Assembly: GCA_023389105.1 (NCBI GenBank)
Contig: JAEWEY010000010.1
Coordinates: forward strand, 186,001-250,000
Length of the DNA: 64,000 nt
Reading direction: 5' to 3'
Source of the DNA: Pseudomonadota bacterium
GTDB lineage: Bacteria; Pseudomonadota; Alphaproteobacteria; Sphingomonadales; Sphingomonadaceae
The notes below the pieces were generated by a model, which worked only from the letters and a program-made list of their open reading frames with translations, was not told where the DNA came from and ran no database searches. Below, one piece after another: positions 32,201 to 41,462 of the stretch (position 1 is its first letter; each line of letters begins with the position of its first letter). The position numbers and the translations under genes were made by a program.

Positions 32201-35200
32201 TTAAAACTTGATCCGGGCACCCGCAGCGAACCGGCGACCGAGCGAGTCGTAGGTCGACGGATAGGTGTTGCCGCTGTTGAACGACGACGTGCCGGCGCTG
32301 TTACCAACGATCGGCGGATCCTTGTCGAACAGGTTCTGGACCGTGAACGTCAGGTCGAAATGCTCGTTGACGTTAAAGCGGGTCGAGAGGTCGATGTAGT
32401 GGAACGCCGGGATCCGGTTATAATTCACGCGCTGACCGTTGAAAGTGCCCGGCGCGTTGAACAGCGGAGACGTGCTCGGCCGCGTGTTGACCGTCCCGTC
32501 GAACAGGTAGCGGTTGCAGGTACCCGGCTGAGCGCCGGCGCCTGCCGCAACGCAGTTCACACCCGTGAAACCACGCGCCGCGAAATCGCCGGCCGTACCC
32601 TCGTACTTCAGTGGGCTCAGGTAACGCCACAGAACCGACAGGTCGACACGACCGAGCGACAGGGTCGCACGAGTGTTGAACGTCCATTCCGGATTCGGCG
32701 AGGCGCAGTTGACGCTGAAGTAGCCGGTGCACTCGCGATTGATCGAGGCAGAAGTTGCCTGGAACTTACCGCTGCGAGTCCAGTTGCCGCCGGTCGCGAT
32801 CGCGAACTTCGCCGGCGCGTTCATGATCGAGCCCAGCGAGTGACGATAGTCGAGGGTGAAGTCGACGCCGTCGGTCGAGATCTTGCCGAGGTTCGACAGC
32901 TGGCGCGGCAGACCGAAGGTGGTTGCCGGGCTGCCCGACAAACCGCCGGTATCCGGGTTACGCCGGATTGAAGTACAAGCCGGGTTGGATGCGGAAGATG
33001 CCGTGATGTTGCCGAAGCAGGCGTTGATCACGTCGCCCGCGGTCGGCGCCGCCACCGCGCCCTTGATCTTGATGTTGTAGTAATCGACCGTTGCGGTGAG
33101 ACCCGGAATGAAGCGCGGACGAATGACCACACCGGCGGTGTAGGTATTCGCGGTTTCCGGCTTCAGGAACGGGTTTCCGCCCGACGTCTGGTTGGCCTGG
33201 CCCGAGATCGGCTGCGGGAGGCTACCGATGAGCGCGGCCGGAGCACCCTGCGCGATGCAGACCGCCGTCAAGTTCGCGTTGCCGTTCGTATTGGTTCCGG
33301 CGCACGGATCGGCCGTCAGCGCGATCAGGCCGACGGTAACCGGCGAGAACAGCTCGCCGATGTTCGGCGCGCGAACGGCGTGGTTGTACGCACCGCGGAA
33401 CTTGAGGTCGCGAACCGGCGACCAGCTGCCGGCGACCTTCCAGGTCGTCGTATTGAAGCTGGTATTTGCAGGCGCACCGATCGTGTAGTGCGAACGACGG
33501 ATACCCGCTTCGAGCTGCAGCTCTTCGAAGAACGGACGATCCGAAACGATCGGGGCGATCACTTCCGCGAACGCGTCGTAGACGTCGAACTTACCGTTGA
33601 TGTCCGGAGCAGCGCCACCGGCACCACCGAGCTCGCCGGCCGTCTTCGCGAGGCTGTCGGCACGCTGGCTGGCCGTGTACTTGCGATATTCACCGCCGAC
33701 CGCGAAGCCGACTGGGTTCTTGGCCCAAAGTTGCAGCGGCGTGTCGCCATTGATGGTGGCCCGCGCCTGCGACAGCACGGACTGCACCCGCGTCGTCGAT
33801 TCTTGGCTGATGAACCCAGCCATGGCCGGCGTGATGCTGCCTTCCGGTCCGAACAGATTCAGCGGAACGCAGCTGTTGCTCGCGTCGATACAGGTCGTCG
33901 GCGTGAGAGCCAGCAGCGCCTGCCGGGCACGCGACGTAAGGACGTAGTTCTGGATCGTCTGCGTCTTGTTGCTGATACCGCGCGAACCGAACACGTCGAA
34001 GCCGATCTTGTCGGTGATATCGCCGCGGATACCAGCCCGGAAATCGAACATCTGCGTGTTATAGTCGCTGATGCGCGGACCAACTTCCGGCATACGGCGG
34101 TTCGCCTGGACAGTGACCGCCCGGTAGGCCGGATTGGTCGGACCGCCAGTAGTGGCGATTGCTGCCGCGCACTCGGCCGCGGTCAACAACTGCGTACCCG
34201 AAACGTTCGGATTTGAGTCCGCATTAGCGCACAGGAAGTTACGCTGCGCGGCCGTCAGGAACGGGTTGTTCAGGTTGATCGCGACGTTGGTCGAGAACAA
34301 GCCGGATGGAGCGATGATCGTGTCGACCGTGGTGTTGTTGTACATGCCGCGGGCGTAGACAGTCAGGTGATCGCTGATGTCGTAGTGACCGGCGCTGAAC
34401 AGGTTGTAGCGCTTAAACGGCGTCTGGAAGACGTTGTATGGGTTGAAGTTGTAACCCTGATAGAAGGGCACGAAGCTGGTGCCGGTCGGATCGGCCTGAA
34501 ACGCGCCGGCCGCGACGTCGATACGCGTCGGGGTGGTTGTCGCCGAGGTTGCACCGTTAAGGTTGCCCGGGTCCGCAGAGCTCAACGCGACGTTCGAATA
34601 CGGACGATCATGGCCCTGATAGACCGGATCGGATTCCTGGTAGCCGATGCTGATTACCGCGTTACCGCGGCCATCGTCGAAGTTGGCGCCAAGCGTAAGG
34701 TCGCCACGCAGATAATTGCCGTCGCCGCGCTGCGTGATCTGGTCGGAAACCGCCAGCTCCATGCCCGAGAAGTCGCTGCGGGTAACGAAGTTGACAACGC
34801 CGCTGACAGCGTCGGCGCCGTAGGTCGAGCTTGCACCGCCGGTCAGCACGTCGACGCGATCGACGAGGGCCAGCGGAATGGTGTTCAAATCGACGCGGCC
34901 GACGAGGTCGACCGGGACGATGCGCACGCCGTCCAGCAGGACGATGTTGCGGTTCGAACCCAGGCCACGAAGGTTGACGTACGCCGAACCGCCGCTGCCG
35001 TTGTTGACGTTCTGGCCGATGCTCGGTGCCGCGCCGGGAATCGTGCGCAGAATTTCTTCGGCGGTATTGGTCTGACGAAGCGAGACTTCGTCATGCCCAA
35101 GAACAGTGACCGGCGCGGAGGCAACCAGGTTCGGGTTGCGGATCAACGTACCGGTGATGACGATTTCTTGCGCGCTGGTCGGCTCGGCCGGAGCAGCCGA

Positions 35201-35404
35201 TTCATTGGACTGCGTGCCTGCGGCAGGCAGGGCGTCCGTCGGCGCGGCCGGGGGCGTAGTGCCTTGCGTGTTGGTCGGCGTGACCGGCGCGGGCGGCACG
35301 TTCTCGGGAGTCGTTTGGGACTGGGCGAAAGCCGGCGTCGACAGCGCCATGCCGGCGATGACCGTGGTCGCAAGGAGCGACCCCTTGAAAGTGCTCTTGG
35401 ACAT
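32201..35404 (-). CDS. TonB-dependent receptor, 1067 aa
   Basis: Start set at ATG 35404 (MSKSTFKGSLLATTVIAGM...AFAQ), preceded by AAGGGGAAA; the longer frame to 35473 has no signal peptide at its front. A long Pro/Thr/Ala linker follows (residues about 28-75: VPPAPVTPTNTQG, ALPAAG). Then come a TonB-box-like QEIVITGTLIRN, a plug (LRGLGSNRNIVLLDGVR; VLTGGASSTYGADAVSGVV) and a large barrel with extended loops rich in Cys pairs. It ends with a standard barrel strand (RRFAAGARIKF). It is of the same size class as the receptor at 26361-29654. Transported ligand unknown. Confidence 0.93.
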   Translation of the reverse strand: MSKSTFKGSLLATTVIAGMALSTPAFAQSQTTPENVPPAPVTPTNTQGTTPPAAPTDALPAAGTQSNESAAPAEPTSAQEIVITGTLIRNPNLVASAPVTVLGHDEVSLRQTNTAEEILRTIPGAAPSIGQNVNNGSGGSAYVNLRGLGSNRNIVLLDGVRIVPVDLVGRVDLNTIPLALVDRVDVLTGGASSTYGADAVSGVVNFVTRSDFSGMELAVSDQITQRGDGNYLRGDLTLGANFDDGRGNAVISIGYQESDPVYQGHDRPYSNVALSSADPGNLNGATSATTTPTRIDVAAGAFQADPTGTSFVPFYQGYNFNPYNVFQTPFKRYNLFSAGHYDISDHLTVYARGMYNNTTVDTIIAPSGLFSTNVAINLNNPFLTAAQRNFLCANADSNPNVSGTQLLTAAECAAAIATTGGPTNPAYRAVTVQANRRMPEVGPRISDYNTQMFDFRAGIRGDITDKIGFDVFGSRGISNKTQTIQNYVLTSRARQALLALTPTTCIDASNSCVPLNLFGPEGSITPAMAGFISQESTTRVQSVLSQARATINGDTPLQLWAKNPVGFAVGGEYRKYTASQRADSLAKTAGELGGAGGAAPDINGKFDVYDAFAEVIAPIVSDRPFFEELQLEAGIRRSHYTIGAPANTSFNTTTWKVAGSWSPVRDLKFRGAYNHAVRAPNIGELFSPVTVGLIALTADPCAGTNTNGNANLTAVCIAQGAPAALIGSLPQPISGQANQTSGGNPFLKPETANTYTAGVVIRPRFIPGLTATVDYYNIKIKGAVAAPTAGDVINACFGNITASSASNPACTSIRRNPDTGGLSGSPATTFGLPRQLSNLGKISTDGVDFTLDYRHSLGSIMNAPAKFAIATGGNWTRSGKFQATSASINRECTGYFSVNCASPNPEWTFNTRATLSLGRVDLSVLWRYLSPLKYEGTAGDFAARGFTGVNCVAAGAGAQPGTCNRYLFDGTVNTRPSTSPLFNAPGTFNGQRVNYNRIPAFHYIDLSTRFNVNEHFDLTFTVQNLFDKDPPIVGNSAGTSSFNSGNTYPSTYDSLGRRFAAGARIKF

Positions 35405-35614
35405 GTATTTCCCCTTCTGAATGCGGTCACGACCGCATACCCCATCACCGGATTCACCGGCGCTGATGTTCAATTCCTAAGTGTAACAATGCCGACGAAT
35501 CAATCGGACGACGTGGCTGGGCCACAAAACGTGCCTGCTATGTGTCATTTCGGGCACAGGTTGCATTCGCGCTGAACTTGCGCAGTTTTCGCCCTGCGAA
35601 GAGGGGGTTCTATC

Positions 35615-36157
35615 ATGCGCAAGCCAAGCCATTGGGTCATCGCGATCGCGTGCGTCGCATCCACCACCAGCGCCCCCGCGGCTGCCAAAGCGAAGGAGAA
35701 GGCCGCCCCCTCTCCCCTCGTTACCGCAATCGACCGCTGTCGGCAGATCGGCGACCCAACTCAGCGTCTGGCCTGCTACGATAGTGCGGCGGGGGCTCTG
35801 GTTCAGGCTGCAACCACCGGCACCGTGGCCATCGTTGACCAGGGCGAAATTCGCAAAGCACGGCGTTCGCTGTTCGGCTTCACATTGCCGAAGATCCCGT
35901 TCTTCTCGGGAGACAGCACGGCAGACGAGGCACAGCGGCGGCTCGATTCAACGATTACGTCCGTGCGGCCGCTGAACAACGGCTACTTCCGGATCGTCAT
36001 CGCGGAAGACAATGCGGTGTGGGAGACGTCTGACAGCAGCGTCTCGTTTGATCCGCCGCGCGCCGGGCAGAAGATCACGATCCTGCGTGGCCCGCTGGGG
36101 AGCTATTTCCTCAGGATCAACGGCCAGATCGGCGTGCGCGGCCGACGCGTCGGTTAG
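35615..36157 (+). CDS. Secreted hypothetical protein, 180 aa
   Basis: The N-terminus has a signal peptide (HWVIAIACVASTTSAPAAA). The next segment, IDRCRQIGDPTQRLACYDS, places two Cys in a pattern seen in several small periplasmic proteins. The C-terminal half is beta-rich (TITSVRPLNNGYFRIVIAEDNAVW; KITILRGPLGSYFLRING), suggesting a compact barrel-like domain. Divergent from the second receptor gene and convergent with the DUF2093 gene, whose stop it overlaps by 4 nt. I do not recognise a function. Confidence 0.75.
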   Translation: MRKPSHWVIAIACVASTTSAPAAAKAKEKAAPSPLVTAIDRCRQIGDPTQRLACYDSAAGALVQAATTGTVAIVDQGEIRKARRSLFGFTLPKIPFFSGDSTADEAQRRLDSTITSVRPLNNGYFRIVIAEDNAVWETSDSSVSFDPPRAGQKITILRGPLGSYFLRINGQIGVRGRRVG

Positions 36158-36360
36158 CCTAGGGCTTTGCGCTCGGCCTTCAGGCTGGCGTCGGCGTCGA
36201 CATAGGCCTCCTGCCGCTCGACGCTCCAATATTTAAGTTCGTGCAGCGGAATTGTGGTGCCCGTTACTGCGCAGACGACATGATCGCCGTCACTGAGCAA
36301 TCGGAACGTCCCCGCCAGATAATGAACCCGCGCGGCGCGGCCGCCACCATGCATCAGCAT
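36154..36360 (-). CDS. DUF2093 domain-containing protein, 68 aa
   Basis: A short protein whose core VHYLAGTFRLLSDGDHVVCAV followed by IPLHELKYWSVERQEAYVD matches DUF2093, a family of small alphaproteobacterial proteins that often follow xseA. It starts 2 nt after the xseA stop, so it is in the same operon. The Cys-containing strand and the WSV-QEAY motif recall a small zinc-ribbon-free beta domain; the function is unknown. Confidence 0.85.
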   Translation of the reverse strand: MLMHGGGRAARVHYLAGTFRLLSDGDHVVCAVTGTTIPLHELKYWSVERQEAYVDADASLKAERKALG

Positions 36361-36362
36361 GC

Positions 36363-37757
36363 CTATTCCTCCGCCGGGTCGAACAGCCCGGGCTGGGAAG
36401 CGATGTAGGGTTTGCGGCGCTTCGGCTCAACCGCTCGCGCCGGTGCAGCATCTCCAACGGTTGCATCGACCGCGCCATCGCCGAACCGCAGGGTGACTTG
36501 CTGCGCTGAGCGTGCCGCAACTGCGCTCGTCAGCGTTGCGCCGTCGCGAGTGGTGACGCGCACGTAACCCTTGGACAACGGCCGCTCGGGATGGACCAGT
36601 TCGGCCATCTTCCAGGCAGCCGACAGACGGTCAGACAGCCGCGCGATACGCTGATCGATGAGGTCCCGGCGCAGACGCCCCGCCACCAAATTCAGGTCCG
36701 CCCGCGCGCTGCCCGCCCGTGCTGCGAGCGACCGCGGCAGCCGTTCGCCAATCTCATCCAGACGCTGCACCGCCGGCGCGAACATGGTTTGCGGACTTGG
36801 CCAGCGGCAGGTGACGAGTTCGAACCGTTCGCGCTGCCGGTCGACGCGCCGGGCCAGGCAATGCTGGGCCCGGTGCTGCAGTTCATTCAGCTGGGCGGCG
36901 AGTTCCGCGCGCACCGGCACCGCCAATTCGGCTGCAGCTGTCGGCGTGGGCGCGCGGAGATCGGACGCGAAGTCGATCAGGGTCGTATCGGTTTCGTGGC
37001 CAACGGCGGAGATGAGCGGGATCGGGCTTTCCGCCGCCGCCCGAACGACGTCTTCCTCGTTGAAGGCCCACAAGTCCTCGATCGAGCCCCCGCCGCGCGC
37101 GACGATCAGCAGATCGGGTTTCGGCGCAAGCGTGGGAAATGCGCGGATAGCCGCCGCGATCTTCGCCGCAGCGCCCTCCCCCTGAACCGGCACCGGCCAC
37201 AGGATCACGTGCGTCGGACAGCGATCCTCTAGTCGATGCAGAATATCGCGGATCACAGCTCCGGTGGGCGAGCTGATCACGCCGATGACGCGCGGCAGGA
37301 ACGGCAGTCGCCGCTTGCGCCCCGCCTCGAAGAGCCCTTCCGCGGCAAGCGCCTTACGACGCTTCTCCAGGAGCGCCAGCAGCGCCCCCTCCCCGGCCAA
37401 CTCCATCCGCTCGACAACGATCTGATATTTCGAGCGCCCAGGATAGGTCGTCAGCTTGCCGGTCGCGATGACCTCGGCGCCGTCTTCCGGCCGGAAAGCC
37501 AGCGTCGCGGCGCTGGTCCGCCAGATCACCGCGTCGATGCAGGCGTTCTCGTCCTTGAGCGTGAAGTAGCAGTGGCCCGAGCTGTGCCGCTTGAAACCAC
37601 TAATCTCCCCACGCACGCGAACCTGGCCGAACGCATTCTCGATGGTCCGCTTGAGTGCGCCGGAAAGCTCGGTGACGCTTAGCGCCGGCGAATTGTCGCC
37701 CGGTGCGACGTTCGCTAACAGGCCGGCTCGCGTTTCTTCGGGAAGATTGATGGACAT
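36363..37757 (-). CDS. xseA: Exodeoxyribonuclease VII large subunit, 464 aa
   Basis: Subunit of the nuclease that degrades single-stranded DNA from both ends. The start at 37757 (MSINLPEETRAGLL) precedes the conserved SVTELSGALKRTIENAFGQVRVRGEISG (OB fold). The catalytic region shows VIGVISSPTGAVIRDILHRL, VPVQGEGAA, and ARGGGSIEDLWAFNEE. The C-terminal extension beyond about residue 430 is basic and Pro-rich. Its ATG overlaps the divergent purD ATG by 8 bp. DUF2093 follows in the same operon. Confidence 0.95.
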   Translation of the reverse strand: MSINLPEETRAGLLANVAPGDNSPALSVTELSGALKRTIENAFGQVRVRGEISGFKRHSSGHCYFTLKDENACIDAVIWRTSAATLAFRPEDGAEVIATGKLTTYPGRSKYQIVVERMELAGEGALLALLEKRRKALAAEGLFEAGRKRRLPFLPRVIGVISSPTGAVIRDILHRLEDRCPTHVILWPVPVQGEGAAAKIAAAIRAFPTLAPKPDLLIVARGGGSIEDLWAFNEEDVVRAAAESPIPLISAVGHETDTTLIDFASDLRAPTPTAAAELAVPVRAELAAQLNELQHRAQHCLARRVDRQRERFELVTCRWPSPQTMFAPAVQRLDEIGERLPRSLAARAGSARADLNLVAGRLRRDLIDQRIARLSDRLSAAWKMAELVHPERPLSKGYVRVTTRDGATLTSAVAARSAQQVTLRFGDGAVDATVGDAAPARAVEPKRRKPYIASQPGLFDPAEE

Positions 37758-39003
37758 ATTGCTCTTGGGGTCGGGTGGTCGCGAGGATGCGCTCGCCTGG
37801 CGCCTTAGGCAATCGCCGAGCTGCGGCCAACTCATCGCCGCGCCGGGCAACCCGGGCATCGCGCGGTGGGCCGAATGCGTGGCAATTGATCCCGTCGATC
37901 CGGCGGCCGTCGTGAAGTTGGCTAAGGAGCGGGCGATCGACCTTGTCGTGGTCGGCCCTGAAGCGCCGCTGGTCGCCGGCGTTGCCGATGCACTGCGCGC
38001 AGAAGGCATCGCGGTATTCGGGCCCAACGCCGCCGCGGCGCATCTGGAAGGGTCGAAGGGCTTCACCAAGGACCTGTGCCGCGCGAACGGCATCCCGACC
38101 GCCGACTATTCCCGGGTCGACACGATGCAGTATGCCTTGGCAGCGATCGATGACTTCGGCACGCCGGTGGTGATCAAGGCGGACGGACTCGCTGCCGGGA
38201 AGGGCGTGACGGTCGCCATAACCCGGGACGAAGCGGAAGCCGCGATTGCTGCCGCGGGCGACGGGCCGATGGTCGTCGAGGAATTCCTAACCGGCGAGGA
38301 GGCCAGCCTGTTCGCCCTCGTCGACGGCGACACCGCGATGTTCCTGGCGTCGGCGCAGGATCACAAGCGCGTGGGGGAAGGCGATACCGGCCCCAACACC
38401 GGGGGCATGGGCGCTTATGCCCCCGCTCCAATCCTCACCGAAGAACTTGCCGCCCGCGCAATGGACGAAATCGTGCGGCCGACGGCGCAGGCGATGGTCG
38501 AGCAGGGAACGCCGTTCAACGGCGTGCTTTATGCCGGGCTCATGCTGACCGACGAAGGACCGAAACTGATCGAGTATAACGTTCGCTTCGGCGATCCCGA
38601 ATGCGAGGCGATCATGCCGCTGATCGAGGGCGACTTTGCTGAGCTCCTGATGAGCGTCGCGACGGGGAAACTCAGCGAACCGCCGCGCCTTGCCGACAAG
38701 CATTCGATGACGGTCGTCGTCGCCGCGCACGGCTATCCGGGGACGCCCACCAGCGGTGGCGCAATTCGGGAGATCGAAGCCGCGGAGCAGGTTGAAGGCG
38801 TTACGGTCTTCCACGCAGGAACTGCGCGCGGCGAATACGGTCTCATTGCCAATGGCGGTCGCGTGCTCGCGGTCACAGCCGTCGCCGACAGCTTCGCAAA
38901 TGCTCGCGCCCGTGCTTACCGCGCCGTCGATCAAATCGACTTCGCGGACGGATTTCATCGCCGCGATATCGGCTGGCGCGAACTCAAGCGGACGAACGCA
39001 TGA
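37750..39003 (+). CDS. purD: Phosphoribosylamine-glycine ligase, 417 aa
   Basis: Second committed step of purine synthesis: joins glycine to phosphoribosylamine using ATP. It opens with MDILLLGSGGREDALAWRL (the usual REHA reads REDA). The ATP-grasp part contains GSKGFTKDLCRANGIPTADY, VVIKADGLAAGKGVTVA, GPMVVEEFLTGEEASLFA and the metal-binding FGDPECEAI near GVLYAGLML. Length is typical. The start codon overlaps the divergent xseA start, and the stop overlaps the next gene by ATGA, giving a purD-membrane protein-HhH operon. Confidence 0.96.
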   Translation: MDILLLGSGGREDALAWRLRQSPSCGQLIAAPGNPGIARWAECVAIDPVDPAAVVKLAKERAIDLVVVGPEAPLVAGVADALRAEGIAVFGPNAAAAHLEGSKGFTKDLCRANGIPTADYSRVDTMQYALAAIDDFGTPVVIKADGLAAGKGVTVAITRDEAEAAIAAAGDGPMVVEEFLTGEEASLFALVDGDTAMFLASAQDHKRVGEGDTGPNTGGMGAYAPAPILTEELAARAMDEIVRPTAQAMVEQGTPFNGVLYAGLMLTDEGPKLIEYNVRFGDPECEAIMPLIEGDFAELLMSVATGKLSEPPRLADKHSMTVVVAAHGYPGTPTSGGAIREIEAAEQVEGVTVFHAGTARGEYGLIANGGRVLAVTAVADSFANARARAYRAVDQIDFADGFHRRDIGWRELKRTNA

Positions 39004-39509
39004 GCGTGCTGATGCCCTACTTCTGGCCGTGCTTCGCGATCGGCCTCGTCGTCGGTGTCATCATCGGCGTGTTCGCCTTTCACAAATGGCCGACCCGCAA
39101 GCGCAACATCGCACTCGGGATCGGCGCGATCGTTGCGATCTGCCTCGCATTGGTCTGGCACGGGCCGCTCGGGGCCGCTGACCGCTTCACTGCGACGGTT
39201 GAGAAGACCGCCCGGACCGGGCTCAATTATTACGAGACGCCAAATATCCAGGGGAGGCTGCATCGCCACCCGCTGTCCCGAACCCTCGTCCTGACCGGCA
39301 AGCCCGCAACCGACTTCCAACGCACCGAACTGGCGCGATTGTTCAGCATGCTACCCGGGGTGAGCAAGGCCCAGTGGGGCAACGACCCTGGGGGCACGCC
39401 GCTCATGGTGGAAGGCGGCGCGATTGCCGTGCTGGGCTTCCTTTTTGGTCTGCTGCTCGCTTATCTGATCGAGCTGCACCGTCGCTACAACGCTCAATGG
39501 AATTGGTGA
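39000..39509 (+). CDS. Membrane protein with periplasmic domain, 169 aa
   Basis: Two N-terminal hydrophobic helices (about residues 9-29 and 36-53) and one near the C-terminus (AIAVLGFLFGLLLAYLIEL, about 140-158) flank a domain of some 80 residues: TGLNYYETPNIQGRLHRHPL, RTLVLTGKPATDFQRTELARLF and LPGVSKAQW. The middle resembles a BON-like alpha/beta fold that lies in the periplasm if the helices orient as expected; that is a guess from pattern. Coupled to purD by a 4-nt overlap and followed 5 nt later by the HhH gene. Confidence 0.75.
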   Translation: MSVLMPYFWPCFAIGLVVGVIIGVFAFHKWPTRKRNIALGIGAIVAICLALVWHGPLGAADRFTATVEKTARTGLNYYETPNIQGRLHRHPLSRTLVLTGKPATDFQRTELARLFSMLPGVSKAQWGNDPGGTPLMVEGGAIAVLGFLFGLLLAYLIELHRRYNAQWNW

Positions 39510-39513
39510 AACT

Positions 39514-40002
39514 ATGGATTTGATCCGGGAATATTGGTGGCTCGCAATCATCGTCGTGGCGATCATCATCGCCATCGTCTTGCTGCGGCCGAAGCAGCGC
39601 GTGCAGTTGACCGATAGCTCACCGATCCGTCCGCACATGACTTCCGCCAAGGCTCCGCCCGAAGGTCGTGGCCTAGCCGGCGAAGCAGCCGCGGCCACCA
39701 GCGATGTGACCGGGGACATTCTTCGCGCGCCCGTCCATGCGGCCCTGGATGCCGGCGGTAACCCGGCGGACGATTTGTCGCGGATCAAAGGCGTCGGACC
39801 CAAGTTCGCCGATGCCCTGCGCAGTGCGGGATTCGTCCGGTTCGAGCAGCTCGCGCAGCTGACCCCGACCGAGATCGAGCGCCTCGACGAGCGGCTTGGC
39901 TCATTCCGCGGCCGCATCACGCGTGACCGCGTCGTCGAGCAGGCCGATTATCTCGCCCGCGACGACACGGACGGCTTCGAACAGAAGTTCGGAAAGCTCT
40001 AG
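39514..40002 (+). CDS. Membrane-anchored helix-hairpin-helix protein, 162 aa
   Basis: One N-terminal membrane helix (YWWLAIIVVAIIIAIVLL), a flexible Ala/Gly/Pro linker to about residue 85, then a helix-hairpin-helix domain of the DUF4332/ribosomal-L21-fusion type: LSRIKGVGPKFADALRSAGF, RFEQLAQLTPTEIERLDERL, GRITRDRVVEQADYLARD. Such domains can bind nucleic acid or proteins; here the substrate is unknown. It closes the purD operon. Its stop overlaps that of the convergent CNNM/CorC gene by CTAG. Confidence 0.8.
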   Translation: MDLIREYWWLAIIVVAIIIAIVLLRPKQRVQLTDSSPIRPHMTSAKAPPEGRGLAGEAAAATSDVTGDILRAPVHAALDAGGNPADDLSRIKGVGPKFADALRSAGFVRFEQLAQLTPTEIERLDERLGSFRGRITRDRVVEQADYLARDDTDGFEQKFGKL

Positions 40003-41342
40003 CCGACGGCTTCGGCTTCGCTCTCGGCCGGCCTCTTGCGCGGCCGTGACGCGATCAGCTTGTCGATCTTGCGGCCGTCCATGTCGATGACTTCGAACGA
40101 CCAGCCGTCGTGGCGAAACTTCTCGCCGGTCTCAGGCAGGTGCTTGAGCACGGACAAGGCAAAGCCGGCGACAGTCGAATAATCGCGGTCGGTCGGCAGG
40201 TTGATGCCGAGACGATCGCTTAGGAGGTCGGCGCTGGCCGCGCCCGAGATCAGCCAGCTGCCGTCCTCCCGCTCGATCAACGGAGATTCCTCGCCCTGCT
40301 CCAGGTCGTGCGCAAAGGTCCCCGCCAGCGCGGCGAGGATGCTGCCTGGCGTGACGATACCATCGAGATGACCATATTCGTCATGGACGAGCGCGAGCGG
40401 CACGTCGGCCGCGCGAAGCACCGCAAGCGCGTCCATCGCATCCATGAGGTCCGGGATGACGGGCGCCGTCCGGCACAGCCTTTTGAGATCGAGCGGCTCC
40501 CCCCGGATGCTGGCGGCTAGCACGTCGCGCGTCTGAATGACCCCCACGATGTTTTCGATCGATCCGTCGGCAACAGGGATTCGGCTGTGCGGGTTGTCGA
40601 GCAATTCCTGCCGAATCTCTTCGGGCGTTGCGGCCACGTCGACCCAATCGATCTCGGTGCGCGGAGTCATGACTTCGCGAACGGGCCGGTCGGCTAGGCG
40701 CACGATGCCCGAAATCATTGCGCGTTCATCCTCCTCGAGCACGCCGGCCGTCTGCGCCTCCGCCACGACGAGATGCAATTCCTCGGCCGTGACGTGATTT
40801 TTCGATTCCTTGTTCATCCGCAGCAGCCGGAAGATCAGGGAGCTGGATCGATCGAGCAGCCAGACGAATGGAGCCGTGAGCTTGGAGAGCCACAGCATCG
40901 GCCGCGACACAATGGCGGCGATCGGTTCAGGCGACCGTAGCGCAATCGTCTTCGGCACGATCTCGCCGATCACCAGCGAAACATAGGTCGTCATCACGAT
41001 GACGATTCCGAACCCGATCGTCCTGGCTGTCTCCGCCGTCACGCCCAGTTGCGCGACGCGCTGAGCCACAGGTTCGCCAAGGCTCGCGCCCGAGAAAGCG
41101 CCCGCGAAGATCGAGATCAGCGTGATGCCGGTCTGCACCGTCGACAGAAACCGGCCGGGATCTGACGACAGGTCGAGTGCGCACTGCGCACCGCGGCTAC
41201 CGCTCTTGGCCATGGCCTTCAGTCGGGCCTCGCGGGAAGAGACGATCGCGAGTTCGCTCATCGCCAGCACGCCGTTCAACACGATCAGCGCGAGGATGAG
41301 GAGGACGTCGAGCCAGGGAATGGGGGATAGATGGTCGCTCAT
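39999..41342 (-). CDS. CNNM/CorC-type transporter (hemolysin family), 447 aa
   Basis: Four-part membrane protein linked to magnesium/cobalt transport. DUF21/CNNM membrane domain at 1 to about 195 (WLDVLLILALIVLNGVLAMSELAIVSSREARL), two CBS domains (VREVMTPRTEIDWVD; IVGVIQTRDVL; LAVLRAADVPLALVHDEYGHLDGIVT), and a C-terminal CorC/HlyC domain (WLISGAASADLLSDRLGINLP). Start at ATG 41342 (MSDHLSPIPWL); a longer start adds three residues. Often misnamed hemolysin. Convergent with the HhH gene, sharing stop bases. Confidence 0.92.
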   Translation of the reverse strand: MSDHLSPIPWLDVLLILALIVLNGVLAMSELAIVSSREARLKAMAKSGSRGAQCALDLSSDPGRFLSTVQTGITLISIFAGAFSGASLGEPVAQRVAQLGVTAETARTIGFGIVIVMTTYVSLVIGEIVPKTIALRSPEPIAAIVSRPMLWLSKLTAPFVWLLDRSSSLIFRLLRMNKESKNHVTAEELHLVVAEAQTAGVLEEDERAMISGIVRLADRPVREVMTPRTEIDWVDVAATPEEIRQELLDNPHSRIPVADGSIENIVGVIQTRDVLAASIRGEPLDLKRLCRTAPVIPDLMDAMDALAVLRAADVPLALVHDEYGHLDGIVTPGSILAALAGTFAHDLEQGEESPLIEREDGSWLISGAASADLLSDRLGINLPTDRDYSTVAGFALSVLKHLPETGEKFRHDGWSFEVIDMDGRKIDKLIASRPRKRPAESEAEAVG

Positions 41343-41462
41343 GGGCGGCAATCGGCTCTTGCCTTGTCTTGTCGCAGTTCACAAGCGGCGGCACGAGTTA
41401 CGCTTGCGGAACCATCGCCACGCACGCAGGGTTTGATGGGTGTTAAAAGGGGAGAGGCGCGA

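Noticed and set aside
34367..35575. 402-codon plus-strand open frame
   Set aside because: Antisense of the second TonB receptor gene with shadow composition.
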